From: Corticium candelabrum
Taxonomy: Eukaryota; Porifera; Homoscleromorpha; Homosclerophorida; Plakinidae
Direction: 5' to 3'
DNA: 64,000 nucleotides
Assembly (NCBI RefSeq): GCF_963422355.1
Contig: NC_085088.1
Location: 5,277,807-5,341,806 of the forward strand
Below the pieces are notes generated by a model. The model worked only from the letters and a program-made list of their open reading frames with translations, was not told the DNA's origin and made no database searches. The position numbers and the translations under genes were made by a program. Of this stretch, positions 25,170-37,124 are shown piece after piece. Within the stretch, counting starts at the first letter, position 1. Every line of letters begins with the position of its first letter.

Positions 25170-27338
25170 AAATTACAATTAGCCAGCACTGCTGATGGCA
25201 ATAGACACCACACCTCACACTGCAGTTCATAGATCTAAAATACGACTTTGCCAAATTCTGCTTAAAGTATGCAAATGTATCTACGACAGTCATTGATGGA
25301 CCAACATAGCAGCAAGATCTTCTAATTATGAGACAACTATACCATAAAGATTACTGGTAAACAGCAGGGGAGAATAGCACAAGCCCAACTGGAGCTACTT
25401 GATAAATGCCCTCTTATAATGACAAAACACAGGATTGTTGTTCATCGAATAGCTTAGAAGGCTTGACCCAGAGAACTTTCAATCACTTTTTATCAATTCC
25501 GAAATAATGACAAACTTGTGCTCAAACCTGAAAAATACCATCACAACAACGAGAGTCAGGTTTGGCATCTCTCTTAAACAGCTCATGTTCTTGTCAAGTC
25601 AACAGGATATAAAGAAGGATGAAATTTATGTCTCTTTCTGTTTCAAAATTTCTCCTACTGTAATAAGTCTTACGTCTTCTTTCAATTTGGGTAATGCTGT
25701 AAAACGAGTTGCTGACAGCAATGTTGAGATTGACTTAATTTCTGTACAAGCAATACAACGATAGGCAACATGCAGACATTAGAAGCAAATCTAAGATCAG
25801 ACACAACAACTTTCAGATGCTCGCAAACTACCAATAATCAACGATTGTAATAGTTAACTTACAAGTTACTCTAGCTGCTGTGATTATAAACAGTTTCAAC
25901 CATTCACGTTAAATCCACGTACTTCCATACGAATAAGTGTGAAGCTGCTGTGAATCAAAGCGACAGTGGAGCGACTCGAAGGTGAGGGGTGTAGCATGGA
26001 AGGACACTGTTTTACATGAACTACGGAAATTTGTTGCTTGACAATCCAACTATCTGCTTACAAAAAAAGGTTTGTGCTCAGAGTTGAGAGGGCGCTGCAC
26101 TCCAGTTCACAAGCTCCACAGCAAGCGCAATGGTAACAACTCGCTGATTCAAATCAGCAATCACATGTTTCTCAACGTCTATCCATTCAAGTATGCAAGT
26201 TATTGTAGACATCAATGGAGCAAAATTGGAAGACTGGTAGTTCAAAAGAAAGATGATTTGGTTTACTTAAAGAGTGCAGTGCATGAAGATTTACAACTAC
26301 AGCGCATATGATGCTATGAATGAGTGAGTGTTTGTATTCTCCAAGTCCTATTATTTCCCTGATTCATGAAACTCCAAGTCCACAGACTTTGCAGTACACG
26401 TGGAAGCTGCATGTCAGCTGCCAGTGATCACTATCTTCCCCGTTCTGAACTAAATTCTGGCTGCCAAGACAAAAACAAACTAGCTTGTGTAGTTGAACGC
26501 AGTACGGTAGGGTTGAAAAGGCAAGTGTGGGACCACAGTATGGTATGCTGTTTTCCATACAATAGCGTTAGCAGATAGCTTTGAAATGCAAATAGAAACC
26601 CGTTGTCCCTCCTACCAATACGATTTGTGACAAGCAGTCAAATGTGGATCGAGAGGTTCAGTGACAACAATGTCGCGTCTGGTTTACATTATATGTATGC
26701 ACTGCAGATTCTGATTCTTATCGACCAAGACTAAAGAAAACAGAGCAAACGCGCGTGCATGGATCCCACTGTATGCAACCCCACATTGATAACACCACCC
26801 CTTCCCGCCCTGCAACTTACCTTTACGGTGCCTTAATAGGCCAGGGCCGGTCAGAACACAACAGCAAAACTGTTCAAGTGATCTAGAATACAAAGAACAT
26901 GATGTACGCACAAAACGTTTATGAACAAGGATTTGACTAACTTGTACAACCACCACCAAAGTTTCTCCGTGAAGAAAGCTGTTGCCAGGATTTAACTACA
27001 AATGCCAATTATTCAATTCAAATTGACGCTCTCTACAATGCCAGCTATATACATAGCTATACACTAAGAAAGTTGATTGATATGACAAGCTGGACTGATG
27101 TCGTCGCAAAGATTACAATCCCACACGAGATAGGTGTGGAAAAAGAGTATTACCGAATCGAATTGTCCACGTCATTTGCCTCGATCTCACGGTTACAGAT
27201 TGTCATTAGCGGGAGAAATAGTATTTGATATGGACATGCTTATCGTAATGGCTGTTTGCGATAATTGACAGTCAAGCAATACCGAAAGCAACCGAATCGG
27301 TGGGTTTGTAAGACAAAGACGTTCCGTGCTCTCTATTC
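25170..27338 (+). repeat. Long copy (A) of the ~2-kb repeat family, first part
   Basis: Copy A shares ordered blocks with the later units: CTTTGCCAAATT (25,243), GAATGAGTGAGTG (26,316), ACATGCAAA/CTGTTGTCCCTCCTACCAA (about 26,580-26,615), TACAAAGAACATGATG (26,887), CAAATTGACGCTCTCTAC (27,020) and AGCAACCGAATCGG (27,290). Between the first two it keeps about 1 kb that units C and D lack, with coding-like remnants (25,390-25,770; a frame ending LVYLKSAVHEDLQLQRI at 26,311). It is cut at 27,334-27,338 (TATTC) by the LTR element and resumes at 32,821. The coding remnants were not recognised. Confidence 0.6.
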
Positions 27339-27447
27339 TGTGGGGTAAAATGTGATTGGAGTGCAAATACGTAGAACTAGACTAGACTAATGCAGAGTCC
27401 GTGCTGTACTGCGCAAGAGATCAATAATACAGAACAATAACACTGCA
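27339..27447 (+). repeat. 5' LTR, about 109 bp
   Basis: It begins TGTGGGGTAAAATGTGATT and ends ATAACACTGCA, with TG...CA ends. It aligns with the 3' LTR over ATGTGATT-GA-TG, GAACTA-ACTA and the final CAAGAG...AATACAG-ACAA-AACACT-CA. Confidence 0.6.
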
Positions 27448-27458
27448 TGCTATAAGAA

Positions 27459-27974
27459 ATGAGATTGCAAAAAATTGAGTATGACACTCCAGAAGCGTTT
27501 ACGTTTCAGAAGCTAGATAACTGGCGACGATGGAAGAAGAGATTTGAGCAGTTCCGCGCAGCGTCCGGGCTGTCGAACGCCTCCCAACCGCGTCAATTCC
27601 CTCCGATATGGCATGTGATACGACGCAGAGAACGTTCTAGCATCCACTTATATCACGGCCGAGAATGAGCAAAATATGCCAAGGTGATGGAGAAACTGGA
27701 CAGGTTTTTCACAGTAACAAGAAGAATGTGGTCTTTGAGAAAGTTCGGTTTACAAAGTGACACCAGCGAAAAAGTGAGACAGCAGAGCAGTAAGTATATT
27801 ACTGTACTCTACAGACTGGTAGAAACGTGCGAGTATGGCGACCTGAGAAACGAGATGTTGTGCGGCCGCATCGTGGAAGGCTTACCATATCAGACACTGT
27901 CTGAGAAGCTCCAAATGGATGCCAATTTAACGCTGTACAGGGCTAAAGGGCCGTACTGCAAAAAGAAGCGTTAG
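27459..27974 (+). pseudogene. gag of the LTR element
   Basis: Two frames hold a typical gypsy gag: FTFQKLDNWRRWKKRFEQF and FRAASGLS at the start. After a frame change come KYAKVMEKLDRFF, ETCEYGDLRNEMLCGRIVEG and LSEKLQMDANLTL. This is the retroviral-like capsid region common in invertebrate gypsy elements. The first Met follows directly after the 5' LTR. Confidence 0.65.
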
Positions 27975-28071
27975 TTAAACAGCATCAGAAATTGGAGGAT
28001 TACAGCAGCAAGAAGCACCCCATAGTGATTGACCAGGTTATAATTAGAAGCGTAAAGGTGGGAAAGCAGCC

Positions 28072-28600
28072 GTGAACGGCGGGAAAATATGTGCGACCGG
28101 CGGTAAAGTTGGCGCTAAATTGCAGTCACGCGCCCCTGGAAGAGACGTCAAACGGCAGCCATGCAAACGATGTGGCAGACCGCATAGGCCAGATGTCAAT
28201 TGTCTTGCACTTACAGCAACCTGTTTCAAGTTTAACAGAAAAAGGTCAATACGGGGCACATATCTGGGTCAAAATATCTGCAACGGTGGTCACATCAGAG
28301 TCTAGCCAGGATACTGCCTACTTATTCCCCTTACATCAGGAAGGATCATTCATCGACATTTGCTGCGAGGGTGGCAGACTAGCCAAGACTTTCACGTTTG
28401 ACACTGGGGCAGAATTTACGGCAATTAGCAAGAAGGAGTACCAGAATGTGCAAGCACGCCGTCTTGAGCAGTCTACTAAAGTTTTGTATACATGGTCCAA
28501 AGTCCCAGGCGCTGAAACCTGAGTTCCCGGGGACGCTCTCTACTGATGGAAAGTCAACAGAAGAGACTATCTATGTGGCACAAAGTCTCGAAACCAATTG
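28072..28600 (+). pseudogene. Zinc knuckle and aspartic protease of the LTR element
   Basis: CKRCGRPHRPDVNC and ATCFKFNRKR are two zinc-knuckle-like clusters (one cysteine has become phenylalanine). They are followed by the protease active-site motif TFTFDTGAEFTAIS (about 28,391-28,432). The frame breaks near 28,522. The sequence then runs into the LTR of the inserted minus-strand element at 28,616. Confidence 0.65.
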
Positions 28601-28615
28601 TTTGGTCTTTATAAT

Positions 28616-30395
28616 GTACTCAGACACGTGCTCAACTCTACGACTAGGTACGCCATTTGCCGCTCTCACACTTACCCGTATGTTTGCCCCGTATGTTCAT
28701 ATATAGCACTATTGAATACAATACATCCCTCCCCTTTAGATAAAACTACAGCTGCATAGGCACAGTCAAAACAAGATTACAAGTCTAAAAGCTGTGGTGG
28801 TCTCCTTGTTCTGTTAGATCGTCTGAGTTCAGTGGTTGATTCAGCTTGAGGTACTTCTGTTTGAGATACTTTTGTTTGTAGGCGCTCGTCCACATTGGGT
28901 ACTTTGTCATCGTCCTGTATCACTTCTTCCTCTTGGCTTGGTAAGTCTAGAAAGGTCAGCTCTTGTTCTGGTAAGTCGTCCTCTCCTGGCGTGGATCCAG
29001 CTTCGTCTGCATTATTCCTGCGACTGACGGAATATCTCTCCCTTAGATAATCAATGTTTCGCTTAACCCTTCGACCGTCCCTCAGAGTGACAAATGGGAA
29101 AATGGTCCAAGACCTTGTGCTATTACTGCAGAAATCGAAAGTGGTCCTGTTTCAAAATTCCGGAGGTACGCTGTCTGTCCTACTTGCAGGCCCCTGTTGC
29201 TGTGTCTTTGATCATGGTAATGCTTCTGTTCCTCCTGCTCCTTGAGTACTTTTCCCGTCCGATTTGGCCGTGACAAATCTAGAACGACCTTCGGTTTCCT
29301 TCCAAACTACAGCTCCGCGGGAGATATCTCTGTTGTAGAATGAGGCGTATTCCGATATGAAATCAAAAAAGTTTTCAATTTCTCCTGCATTGTGCCTTTG
29401 TCAATCTTTTTAGACCTTGTTTGAGCGTTTGCACAGCTCTTTCTGCTAGCCCATTTGATGAAGGATGATAAGGAGAGGATGTTATGTGAACAATTCCTCT
29501 CGCCGCACAAAACTTGGCAAATTCACTACTTGTAAAGCAACTGCCACGGTCGGACACTACCACATCTGGCAACCCATGCACTGCAAAAGACACCTGCAGT
29601 TTCTCCACAGTGACCTGCGTTGTAGCCGTCTGTACTGCGTACGCATCTATGCACATAGAATACGCGTCGACAACAACTAGGAACATCTTCCCCATAAAAG
29701 GTCCTGCTTAATCTATGTGTACTCTGACCCACGGCTTACCGGGCCATTCCCACGGGTGGAGAGGAGCATGAGATGGAGCCTTCGCATGCTGTTGGGAAGC
29801 CTCACACGTCTTCACTGTTTGCTCTAAGTCTTGACACATCCATGGCCACCAGAAATAGTTCCTGGCCAGAGTTTTCATCCGGAAAATTTCCGGGTGAGCT
29901 TCGTGCAATTCCCTTTGTACGGAAGCCCTTCCAGATGTTGGTACCATCACTCGGTTGCCCCAAAGGAAACACCTATCTTGAACTGTCAGCTCATTTCGAC
30001 GCTTGTAATAGGGTAACAAACTCTGGTCTACCAAGTCAGGCCATCCTTCATGACATGCCTGTAAATCTGACTAAGTAAGGGATCTCTTCTAGTCCACTGC
30101 CGAATGGCTTTTGCCGTGACTGGCTTCCCTGATAAGTAGTCAATCCTCAGTACTGTCTCTGATGCGTCCTCCTCTGCATTTTCCTTGTCTTCTAATGGTA
30201 ATCGACTCATGGCGCCTGCAGAACAGTTGTCACGACCAACCCGAAATACAACGGTGTAGTGATACGCCGCCAAGGTCAACGCCCACCTTTGTATTCTACT
30301 AGAGACCATGGTTGGCACCGCTTTGCTCTCATTGAACAGGCTGACCAGTGGTTTGTGATCTGTTACAATCGTAAATGCTGTCAATAGCGGCTTCT
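28616..30395 (-). mobile_element. 5'-truncated minus-strand Ty3/gypsy element inside the plus-strand one
   Basis: On the minus strand a purine tract (AAAGGGGAGGGA, 28,726-28,737) is followed by TGTATTGTATTC, opening a 110-bp 3' LTR that ends ...GTACA at 28,616. Upstream lie RNase H and integrase. No 5' LTR is seen near 30,395, where the plus-strand RT resumes, so the copy is truncated or the far end was lost. Confidence 0.6.
29070..30384 (-). pseudogene. RNase H and integrase of the nested gypsy element
   Basis: From the right: RNase H end (FTIVTDHKPLVSLFNESK, RIQRWALTLAAYHYTVVFR, MSRLPL), the H2C2 region (LHEAHPEIFRMKTLARNYFW, QDLEQTVKTCEAS), then the integrase core: KMFLVVVDAYS, DVVVSDRGSCFTSSEFAKF and SSPYHPSSNGLAERAVQTLK. 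A tail with ISYRNTPHSTTEISPAELL-type sequence and NYHDQRH-like residues follows. The D-D-E spacing looks intact, but frame changes occur between H2C2 and core (about 29,700) and after the E (about 29,400). Confidence 0.7.
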
Positions 30396-30429
30396 GGCCA
30401 ATTCCTCTAGCCGTCAGTCACAGCCACTA

Positions 30430-32130
30430 AAACATTTGCCACTGCTTATGGCAGATATTGCTTCAAGAAACTCCTTTTCGGAATTGAAAGTGCACAAGAA
30501 TTGTTCAAGAGGAGGAGGAGGAGAAAGATGATAATCTTAAAAGGACTAGATGGAGTTGTCCGTTACATAGACGATGTTTGCTGGCACATGGATGACGCTC
30601 TCGTCTACGGAAGCAACAACAGAAAGCAAGACGGTTATAGCAAGTTCTGCGACGTCTGGAGACGGCAGGCGTCACTTTTATCGTGAATAATCTGCATTTG
30701 AGACTAACACTCTGAAAGTTTTGAGTCACGTAATTACAGCCAACGGCATTTAAGCCGATCCAGAGAGGATCAAATCAATACAAGACCTCGTAAGCACCAA
30801 GAATCTAACAGAGCTCCGACGCTCCTTAGGCATGGTGAATCAATTTGGGAAGTTTGCACCTCGATTAGCTGACCTCAGTCCGCCACTGCGTGAGCTGTTG
30901 AGTATAAAGACAGCATGGCTTTCGGATCAGCCACAGGATAAAGCATTTTCAAAACTCAAACAGGAGCTGACAAAACCAGCAATTCTCACTTTGTACAATC
31001 CTCAGAAGAGGTCAAGAGTATCAGCTGCTGCATCTTCCTGTAGATTAGGCGCCGTCCTGCCATAAGAGGAAAACATTGCTGGCGACCAATTGCATTTGCT
31101 TCAAGGCCAATGTGAATGACTGAGAATATGTATGCCCAGGTAGAAAAGTGAGCCCTGGCAGTTACCTGGGCTTGTGAAAAGTTATCATGGTTCTTATTGG
31201 TGAAACAGCTCGTAATATAAATAGAAAATAAACCTCTCTCACCCTAGGTCCGTGCAAAACCTTTGGACACTCTACCACCTCGAACTCAACAATTTCGATT
31301 ACCGATGGGCAGGTATACTTAGACCATAGAGCACGTTCCGGGAAAGGAACTCTACACGGCTGATACACTGTCAAGAGAACCAGTGATATCAGAAGACCAG
31401 GAGTCTTTCGAGCTCCAAAATTTGGTGAAAGCTTTTGTGAAATCTGTGGCAAGCCGACAATTGAACCACGCTTGGAAGAATACCGCAAAGCTTAGATAGA
31501 GGATGGAATAGTCCAAAAAGTCATTCATGATTGCAAGTTAGGCTGGTCCAATTAGTAAACTGCAGCAACCTTAATTTACTTGTTCCATTTTGTCATGTGA
31601 GGATCTCACTATCTTTAAGGAACGAGACCCTGCTTTGCGAAAATAGGATTGTTATTTCAAACAGTTTTCGTCAAGAGGTCTTCCAAAAGATAGACGAGGG
31701 CCATCAAGGCGTGACACGCTGTAGATTGCGAGCACAGTAATCAGTTTGGTATCCAGGCATCTCCAAAACGATAGCCCAGTTGATCCGCCACTGTACTGTC
31801 AGTACCAAGATGAGCAGAAAAGTATGAAAGCCCCTTATGCCAACCATATTGCCAGAATATCCGTGGCAAGCTGTGGGGTCATATCTCTTGAGATCAACGG
31901 AAAGAGTTCCTACTATTCGAGATATCAGGAGGTATTCAAGTTGACTTCTACTACATCGGACCACATCGTGGCTACTCTGAAGTCCACTTTTGCTCGACAT
32001 GGGATTCCCGAAGTACTGAGGAGCGACAATGGCCCCCAGTGTGTAAACGAGGCAGTAAAACCTCGCACAAAGTCCTATGGATTTCATCTTATCACCAGTA
32101 GTCTAGGCTATACTCAAAGTAATTGATTGA
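30430..32130 (+). pseudogene. Remaining RT, RNase H and integrase of the LTR element
   Basis: The plus strand resumes with FKKLLFGIESAQELFKRR (RT motif around the primer grip) and DDALVYGSN. Then comes the connection KNLTELRRSLGMVNQFGKFA with LADLSPPLRELL and KLKQELTKPAILTLYNP (30,790-31,065). Integrase is represented by TFARHGIPEVLRSDNGPQ (31,985-32,040) and a trailing GFHLITSSLGYTQSN. Stops are numerous. Confidence 0.65.
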
Positions 32131-32685
32131 CGGAGTGGACGGTGCAGTGGATGAAGATGATTAAATAATCAAAAAGTATCCATGCGGCCTTATTAGCACA
32201 TCGAGCAACCCTTTATCTTGGTGCAAACTCAGTTCATCGGAATTGCTCATGAGACGACAACTTCGAATATAATTACCAGTAAATTGTGGAACAACTTCTA
32301 CCAAATGGACCTATTTATCTCAATTTCGACGAGATGACGCAAGATTTAAAGAGAGTTATAAACAGCGTTATGATCAAAGACACAGTGTCCGAAAATTACC
32401 TATACTACCATGGAACACAGAGGTCTGGGAGAACTCTGAAGTCTCAACAACGGGAGGAGAGAGAGGACGGTAATCTCAAAAGCGGAAACACCAAGATCAT
32501 ATATCATTGCAACTCCTAACAAAGAAATTCGAAGACATCGTAGTCACATTATTCGAGTCTCACCAAATTAACCAAAAGCATCATCCACAGTCCATGATGT
32601 GCAGGAGAATGGCTGGCTCGGGGCAAAGAATGCAGACAACGCAGCATACAGGAAGTCTTCCCCACCCCGAGACAGACTACACTCG

Positions 32686-32815
32686 TGAGGAGAGAGGTAG
32701 AGGAACATGTGATTAGAATGAGCATGCGTTGAACTAAACTATAGTGTAGGCGGCGTTGTGTTGTGTTGTATTGTATTGAACAAGAGTTCTATTAATACAG
32801 CACAACAACACTACA
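32686..32815 (+). repeat. 3' LTR, about 110-130 bp
   Basis: It is aligned to the 5' LTR from ACATGTGATTAGAATG onward and ends AACAACACTACA just before the TATTC flank. A GT-rich insertion (GTTGTGTTGTGTTGTATTG) makes it longer than the 5' copy. The left boundary is uncertain by about 20 bp. Confidence 0.5.
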
Positions 32816-33380
32816 TATTCTACATATTACAGTAAACCTAAGTAGACCATAATATCTTTCGATCGGTCACATACGCGAAAATAGAAAGTGGGAAATCCTA
32901 CGCTATCTTCCTACCCTATTTTTATTTACTGTGTGGTCATTTGCAAAGTGTCGTATATTTTAAAGTTGATAAGAATGGCGCTTATAAATACAAGATAAAC
33001 TAGGCATGTGCATGATGTTTACTGTTTACTAGAAGTCTACGTTCCAATCATTTTGGTCGTTCAACGATTGCCATAGCATCGCTGCAAGCCATTGAAGAGC
33101 TTTCACCGGTTGGTCAGCTCTTTGTTCATCATCTCTGTCTCAAATTACTTGCTCGTGAAATTGCAAACTAGGTCCTGCAGCTTGATAGATGAGACGAGTT
33201 GTATCTAGGGCAATGTCTCAGTAGGAGCATGGCTAAATTCTTTATTATTCATGCTCATTTAGATATAGTTACTTCTGTCAAAGATTGTTATCAGACTAGG
33301 CAACTTACCAACATACGAAAGATATTCCGGGTTTCAAATATGGACACAAAGAGTTTGGGTTTCAATAGAATATCATATTA
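32816..33380 (+). repeat. Repeat copy A, second part
   Basis: After the LTR element the repeat continues with CGGTCACATACGCG, AAGTGGGAAATCCTACGC (32,885), the CATTGAAGAGCTTTCACC block (33,090) and the ATGGACACAAA-AGTTTGGGTTTCAATAGAAT block (33,340). The same blocks occur at 35,436-36,150 and 47,212-47,890. Confidence 0.65.
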
Positions 33381-34163
33381 AATAGAGAAGCACTACAGTG
33401 TTAAACCCTCGGCCGGTGTATGTACTCATATCTCGTCACGTGATCACGCTTTGCATACTGAGGTATTTAGCCGAACCCACTGGTCTCAGCTAGGTTTCCA
33501 ATGCAGGCGTGTGAACAAAGGGTGCAAAGCAACTCGTCTCCAGGCTTACGTACTTACAGACAGGTCAGTCGCTTTTTCCGACAAACAGACGCGCTGTCAC
33601 GGACAATGTACATTTCCCTTCGCGAATTCCCGTGGAGCGCCTATTTTCAGTTGAAGACGACACTAATGATTGTAGCTGCAACAACATCGCTCAGCCACGC
33701 ACACCGAAAATTCAAGTTAGCCGACTGCAGAAGAACTATTCAGAAACACTGTGGAACAAGCAAATGTTACAAGTCAGGTTTCATGCAGCTACGTGCATGT
33801 ACCGCATGGTGCCTGAATCATACCAGCACCTTCGCTCACTAGACGCCTGGCTGTTAGTGGAAAAACATGTCACGTGCAATTGTAGATTAGGCGTTGTTTG
33901 TAAGTGCTAAACTCTTATGTAAAGCAAAGGACTAACCAATATGTACAGTATGGATGACCTGAGCAGCTAGCAAACAAGGAGAGGTTGAGACTTATGACGA
34001 CATCACGTTTGTCTATTAGTCAGCAATTACACCACGTCTTGTCTATTCGTCGGAATAGCTTCATTTTCATCTGAGCTAATCGAGTTATATATATATATGT
34101 CTGTACGTACGGTCGGTCGTCACCAGACTACCGTACCCTTAGCTCGGATATCAGGGCCTCAGG
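33381..34163 (+). other. 0.8-kb insert in the repeat, with small cysteine-bearing frames
   Basis: In unit D the TTTCAATAGAATA block and the CACCAATGAATGATG block are about 50 bp apart; here the equivalents are 830 bp apart. The extra DNA carries three overlapping plus-strand frames of 67-113 codons. One contains RCHGQCTFPFANS. Another, after a TTTTCAG acceptor-like site, codes 87 residues ending HVTCNCRLGVVCKC. I do not recognise a family and cannot decide which frame is used. No TIR or target duplication was evident. Confidence 0.35.
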
Positions 34164-36159
34164 TAATCACCAATGACTGATGCATCTCTCATTTCTAATA
34201 GTAACACTTTAAATCATGGATATAAAAACCGACTTTGCCAAATTGTCCGTTTAGGTAAGTAAATAACAGGCATTGATGAACCAAACCAGATAGCATCTAG
34301 ATATGACAGTGCGAGGAAAGGGCTGGTATGAGGCTAGTTAGCTTAACTACATCTCATCCATGGATATGAATGAGTGCTTTCTAGATTATTCCCCAAATCC
34401 TATTACTTCTCTGACTCATGAAATTCTCATGTCCACAAGCTTTACAGTACACGGGAACTGCATGTAAGCTAACAGTGATCATTATCTTCTCTGCTCTGAA
34501 CGAAATTATCGCTGCCAAGACAAAACAAAATAATTGTCTTGGTAAACGTAGCACACTAGGGTTGGAAAACCCAGTGGGAAACCCCCAGCATAGAATTCTG
34601 CTTCTTGACAATAGCGGTAGAAGATAGCTTTGACATGCAAATAAGAACCTGTTGTCCCTCCTACCAATATGGGTTGTGCCAAGCATTCAATCTTGGAGAA
34701 GTTTAGTGGCCAGCAATGTCGTATCTGGTTTACATTATCCGTATGCATGCACTTCAGATTATCATTCTGATCGAGGAAGTCAAAATAAAACGGATCGAGT
34801 GCGCGTGCATGATCCCGCGGCAACTCATGCGCACGCTGCAACCCCAAACTTCTCTAGCAACCGCTTCGTGCCTTGCAGCTCACCTTGACGATGCCTTAGT
34901 ACGCAAATCCGGTCAGACCACAACAGCAACACTGCTCAAGTAATCTAAAATACAAAGAACATGATGAATGCACAAACCGTTGTTAACAACAACGTAACAA
35001 ACGTGTAAGTAAGCAGCTACCAAAATTTCTCCGTGAAAAAGATCTCGTCAGTATTTAACTACGAATGGCATATATTCAATTCAAATTGACGCTCTCTACA
35101 GAACAATGACAGCTAGCTCAGACTCAAGAAACTTGATTGATATGATAAGCTGGAACCGCGATGATTTCAATCCTACACGCGATAAGTGTGCATGGAAATG
35201 GAATATGCCCGAATCGAATTGCCCACGTTATTTGCCTCGATTACAGCTAGATTGTCTTTAGTGGGAGAGTCAGTATTTGATATGCACATGTTTATCATAA
35301 GTGGCCTCTTGTGAGAATTGGGAGTTAATTAACCTAATAGCGATCGAAAGCAACCGACGCGGCGGGTTTGCAGGACAAAGACATGCTGTGCTCTCCATTC
35401 TACATGGTATATATAGTGAGAATACAAGATCTTTCGATTGGTGACATACGTGGAAATAAAAAGTGGGAAATCCTACGCTATCCTCCTACCTTTAGAATAT
35501 AACTTGCTGTTTGGTCATTTGCAACGTCTCAAATATTTTAGAGTTGGTAAGAATGGCCTTTTTGGAATACAGAAATAAAGCATAAGAAGGTACGTACATG
35601 ATGATTAGAAGTTAACTTTCAATTCAATTTAGTCGTGCCATTCAGTGTGGTCGTTCCAACGACTGCCATGGAATCATTGCAAGTCATTGAAGAACTTTCA
35701 CCTGTCTGTATGCTACGTTTATCATCTGTATGTCTCAAAGTGTGCTCTCATACTCTACAACAACGGAACATCTCATCTCCGCCAAAATACAATCGTTCAT
35801 ACTCAAACGGATAAAAGAGTGCACATGATGCATGTGCACTTAGTCTCAGAGTATGCAATCTTATAAAGTTGCATTTTCTGTATTTGCAATCAATGCTGTA
35901 AATCTGTTTAATTTTTGCATCACTTGTTCATGAAGAACAGCAACAAATCGCACACTAGGGCCTCGAGCCTGATTGTTGAGACGAGTTGTATGGCAATGCG
36001 TATCAGTAGGAACATGGCTCTGTTATTATTAATTAAGCTCATTCAAATCTGACAACTATTGTCAAAGATTGTTGCCAGACTTGGCAACTTCCTAACATTA
36101 GAGAAAATTCCTGGTTTCAAATATGGACACAAACAATTTGGGTTTCAATAGAATAACAA
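34164..36159 (+). repeat. Repeat unit C, about 2.0 kb
   Basis: It starts at TCACCAATGACTGATGCATC and runs through the shared blocks at 34,234, 34,368, 34,472, 34,630, 34,945, 35,087, 35,353, 35,436, 35,662 and 36,117 before the next unit starts with the same opening. Relative to copy A it lacks about 0.95 kb after the CTTTGCCAAATTGTCC block. Confidence 0.7.
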
Positions 36160-37124
36160 ACATATCACCAATGAATGATGCATGTCTCACTTCTATTGGT
36201 GATGAACACCATCTTGAGTCATTGATCGAAAAACTGACTTTGCCAAATTGTCCGTTTAGGTACGTAAATGCATCTACCACAGGCATTGGTTAACCAACAA
36301 ACCAGACGGCATCTAGATATAACCGGGCGAGGAGAGAGTCTGATACGAGGCTAGTCTACCTAAACTACACTGCATATGATTCTATGAATGAGTGAGTGTT
36401 TTCTAAGGTATTCCTCCAAATCCTGCTACTTCCCTGATTCATAAAATTCCCAAGTCCACAGGCTTCGCAGTACATGCAGAAACTGCAAACACACTACCAG
36501 TGATCACTCACTACCTCCTCTGCTCTGAACTAAATTCCCACTGTCACGACAAACACAAACTCATTGTCTAGAATAACCAAGTGTGGGACTAGCAGCAGAG
36601 AATACTGCCTTTCAGACAAAAGAGGTGGCAGATAGCTTTGACATGCAAATACGAACATGCTGTCCCTCCTACCAATATGAGCTGTGCCAAGTACTCAACA
36701 TGTCTCGAGATGTTCAGTGAACAACAATGTCGAGTCTGGTTTATATTATATGAATGCACTGCAGATTCTCATTCTGATCGAACAAGTCATAACAAAACAG
36801 GGCAACTGCACCTGAATGATCCGCGGCAAGCACACATTTCTAACGTCAACGCTTCGCGCCTTGCAGCTCACCTTGACGGTGCCTTAGTAAGCCAACGCCG
36901 GTCAGAACACAACAACGAAACTGTTCAAGTGATCTAAAATACAAAGAACATGATGTATGCACAAAACGTTTGTGAACAAGGAAGTAACCAACTTGTTAGT
37001 ACAGTCACTCAAGTTTCTTCGTGAACAAATCTCTTGTCAATAACCCAATAGCGAAAGCAACCGAATCGGCGGGTTGGTAAGACAGAGACAAGCTGTGATC
37101 TCTATTCTACATATATGGCACAGT
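36160..37124 (+). repeat. Repeat unit D, truncated
   Basis: Its opening block codes, in one frame, for MNDACLTSIGDEHHLESLIE and continues to a GTACGT donor, a small intact exon-like segment that is broken in the other units. It carries the same internal deletion as unit C and stops after the AGACAGAGACAAGCTGTG block, where unit E begins midway. Confidence 0.65.

Larger units (their letters stand above)
27339..32815 (+). mobile_element. Ty3/gypsy LTR retrotransposon with short LTRs, interrupted
   Basis: The element starts TGTGGGG and ends ...CACTACA, and is flanked by the 5-bp direct repeat TATTC (27,334-27,338 and 32,816-32,820). Joining the flanks restores the repeat sequence seen in other units (CTCTATTC followed by TACAT). 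Order on the plus strand: 5' LTR, gag (27,459-27,974), zinc knuckle and protease (28,072-28,600), a foreign minus-strand gypsy segment (28,616-about 30,395), then remaining RT, RNase H and integrase pieces (30,430-32,130) and 3' LTR. Many stops and frame changes make it inactive. Confidence 0.75.

Noticed and set aside
33541..33660. TGF-beta-like ligand call based on CHGQCTFPF
   Set aside because: The later cysteine pattern (CCVP and terminal C-x-C-x in frame) is missing and the frame closes, so it is not annotated as a ligand.
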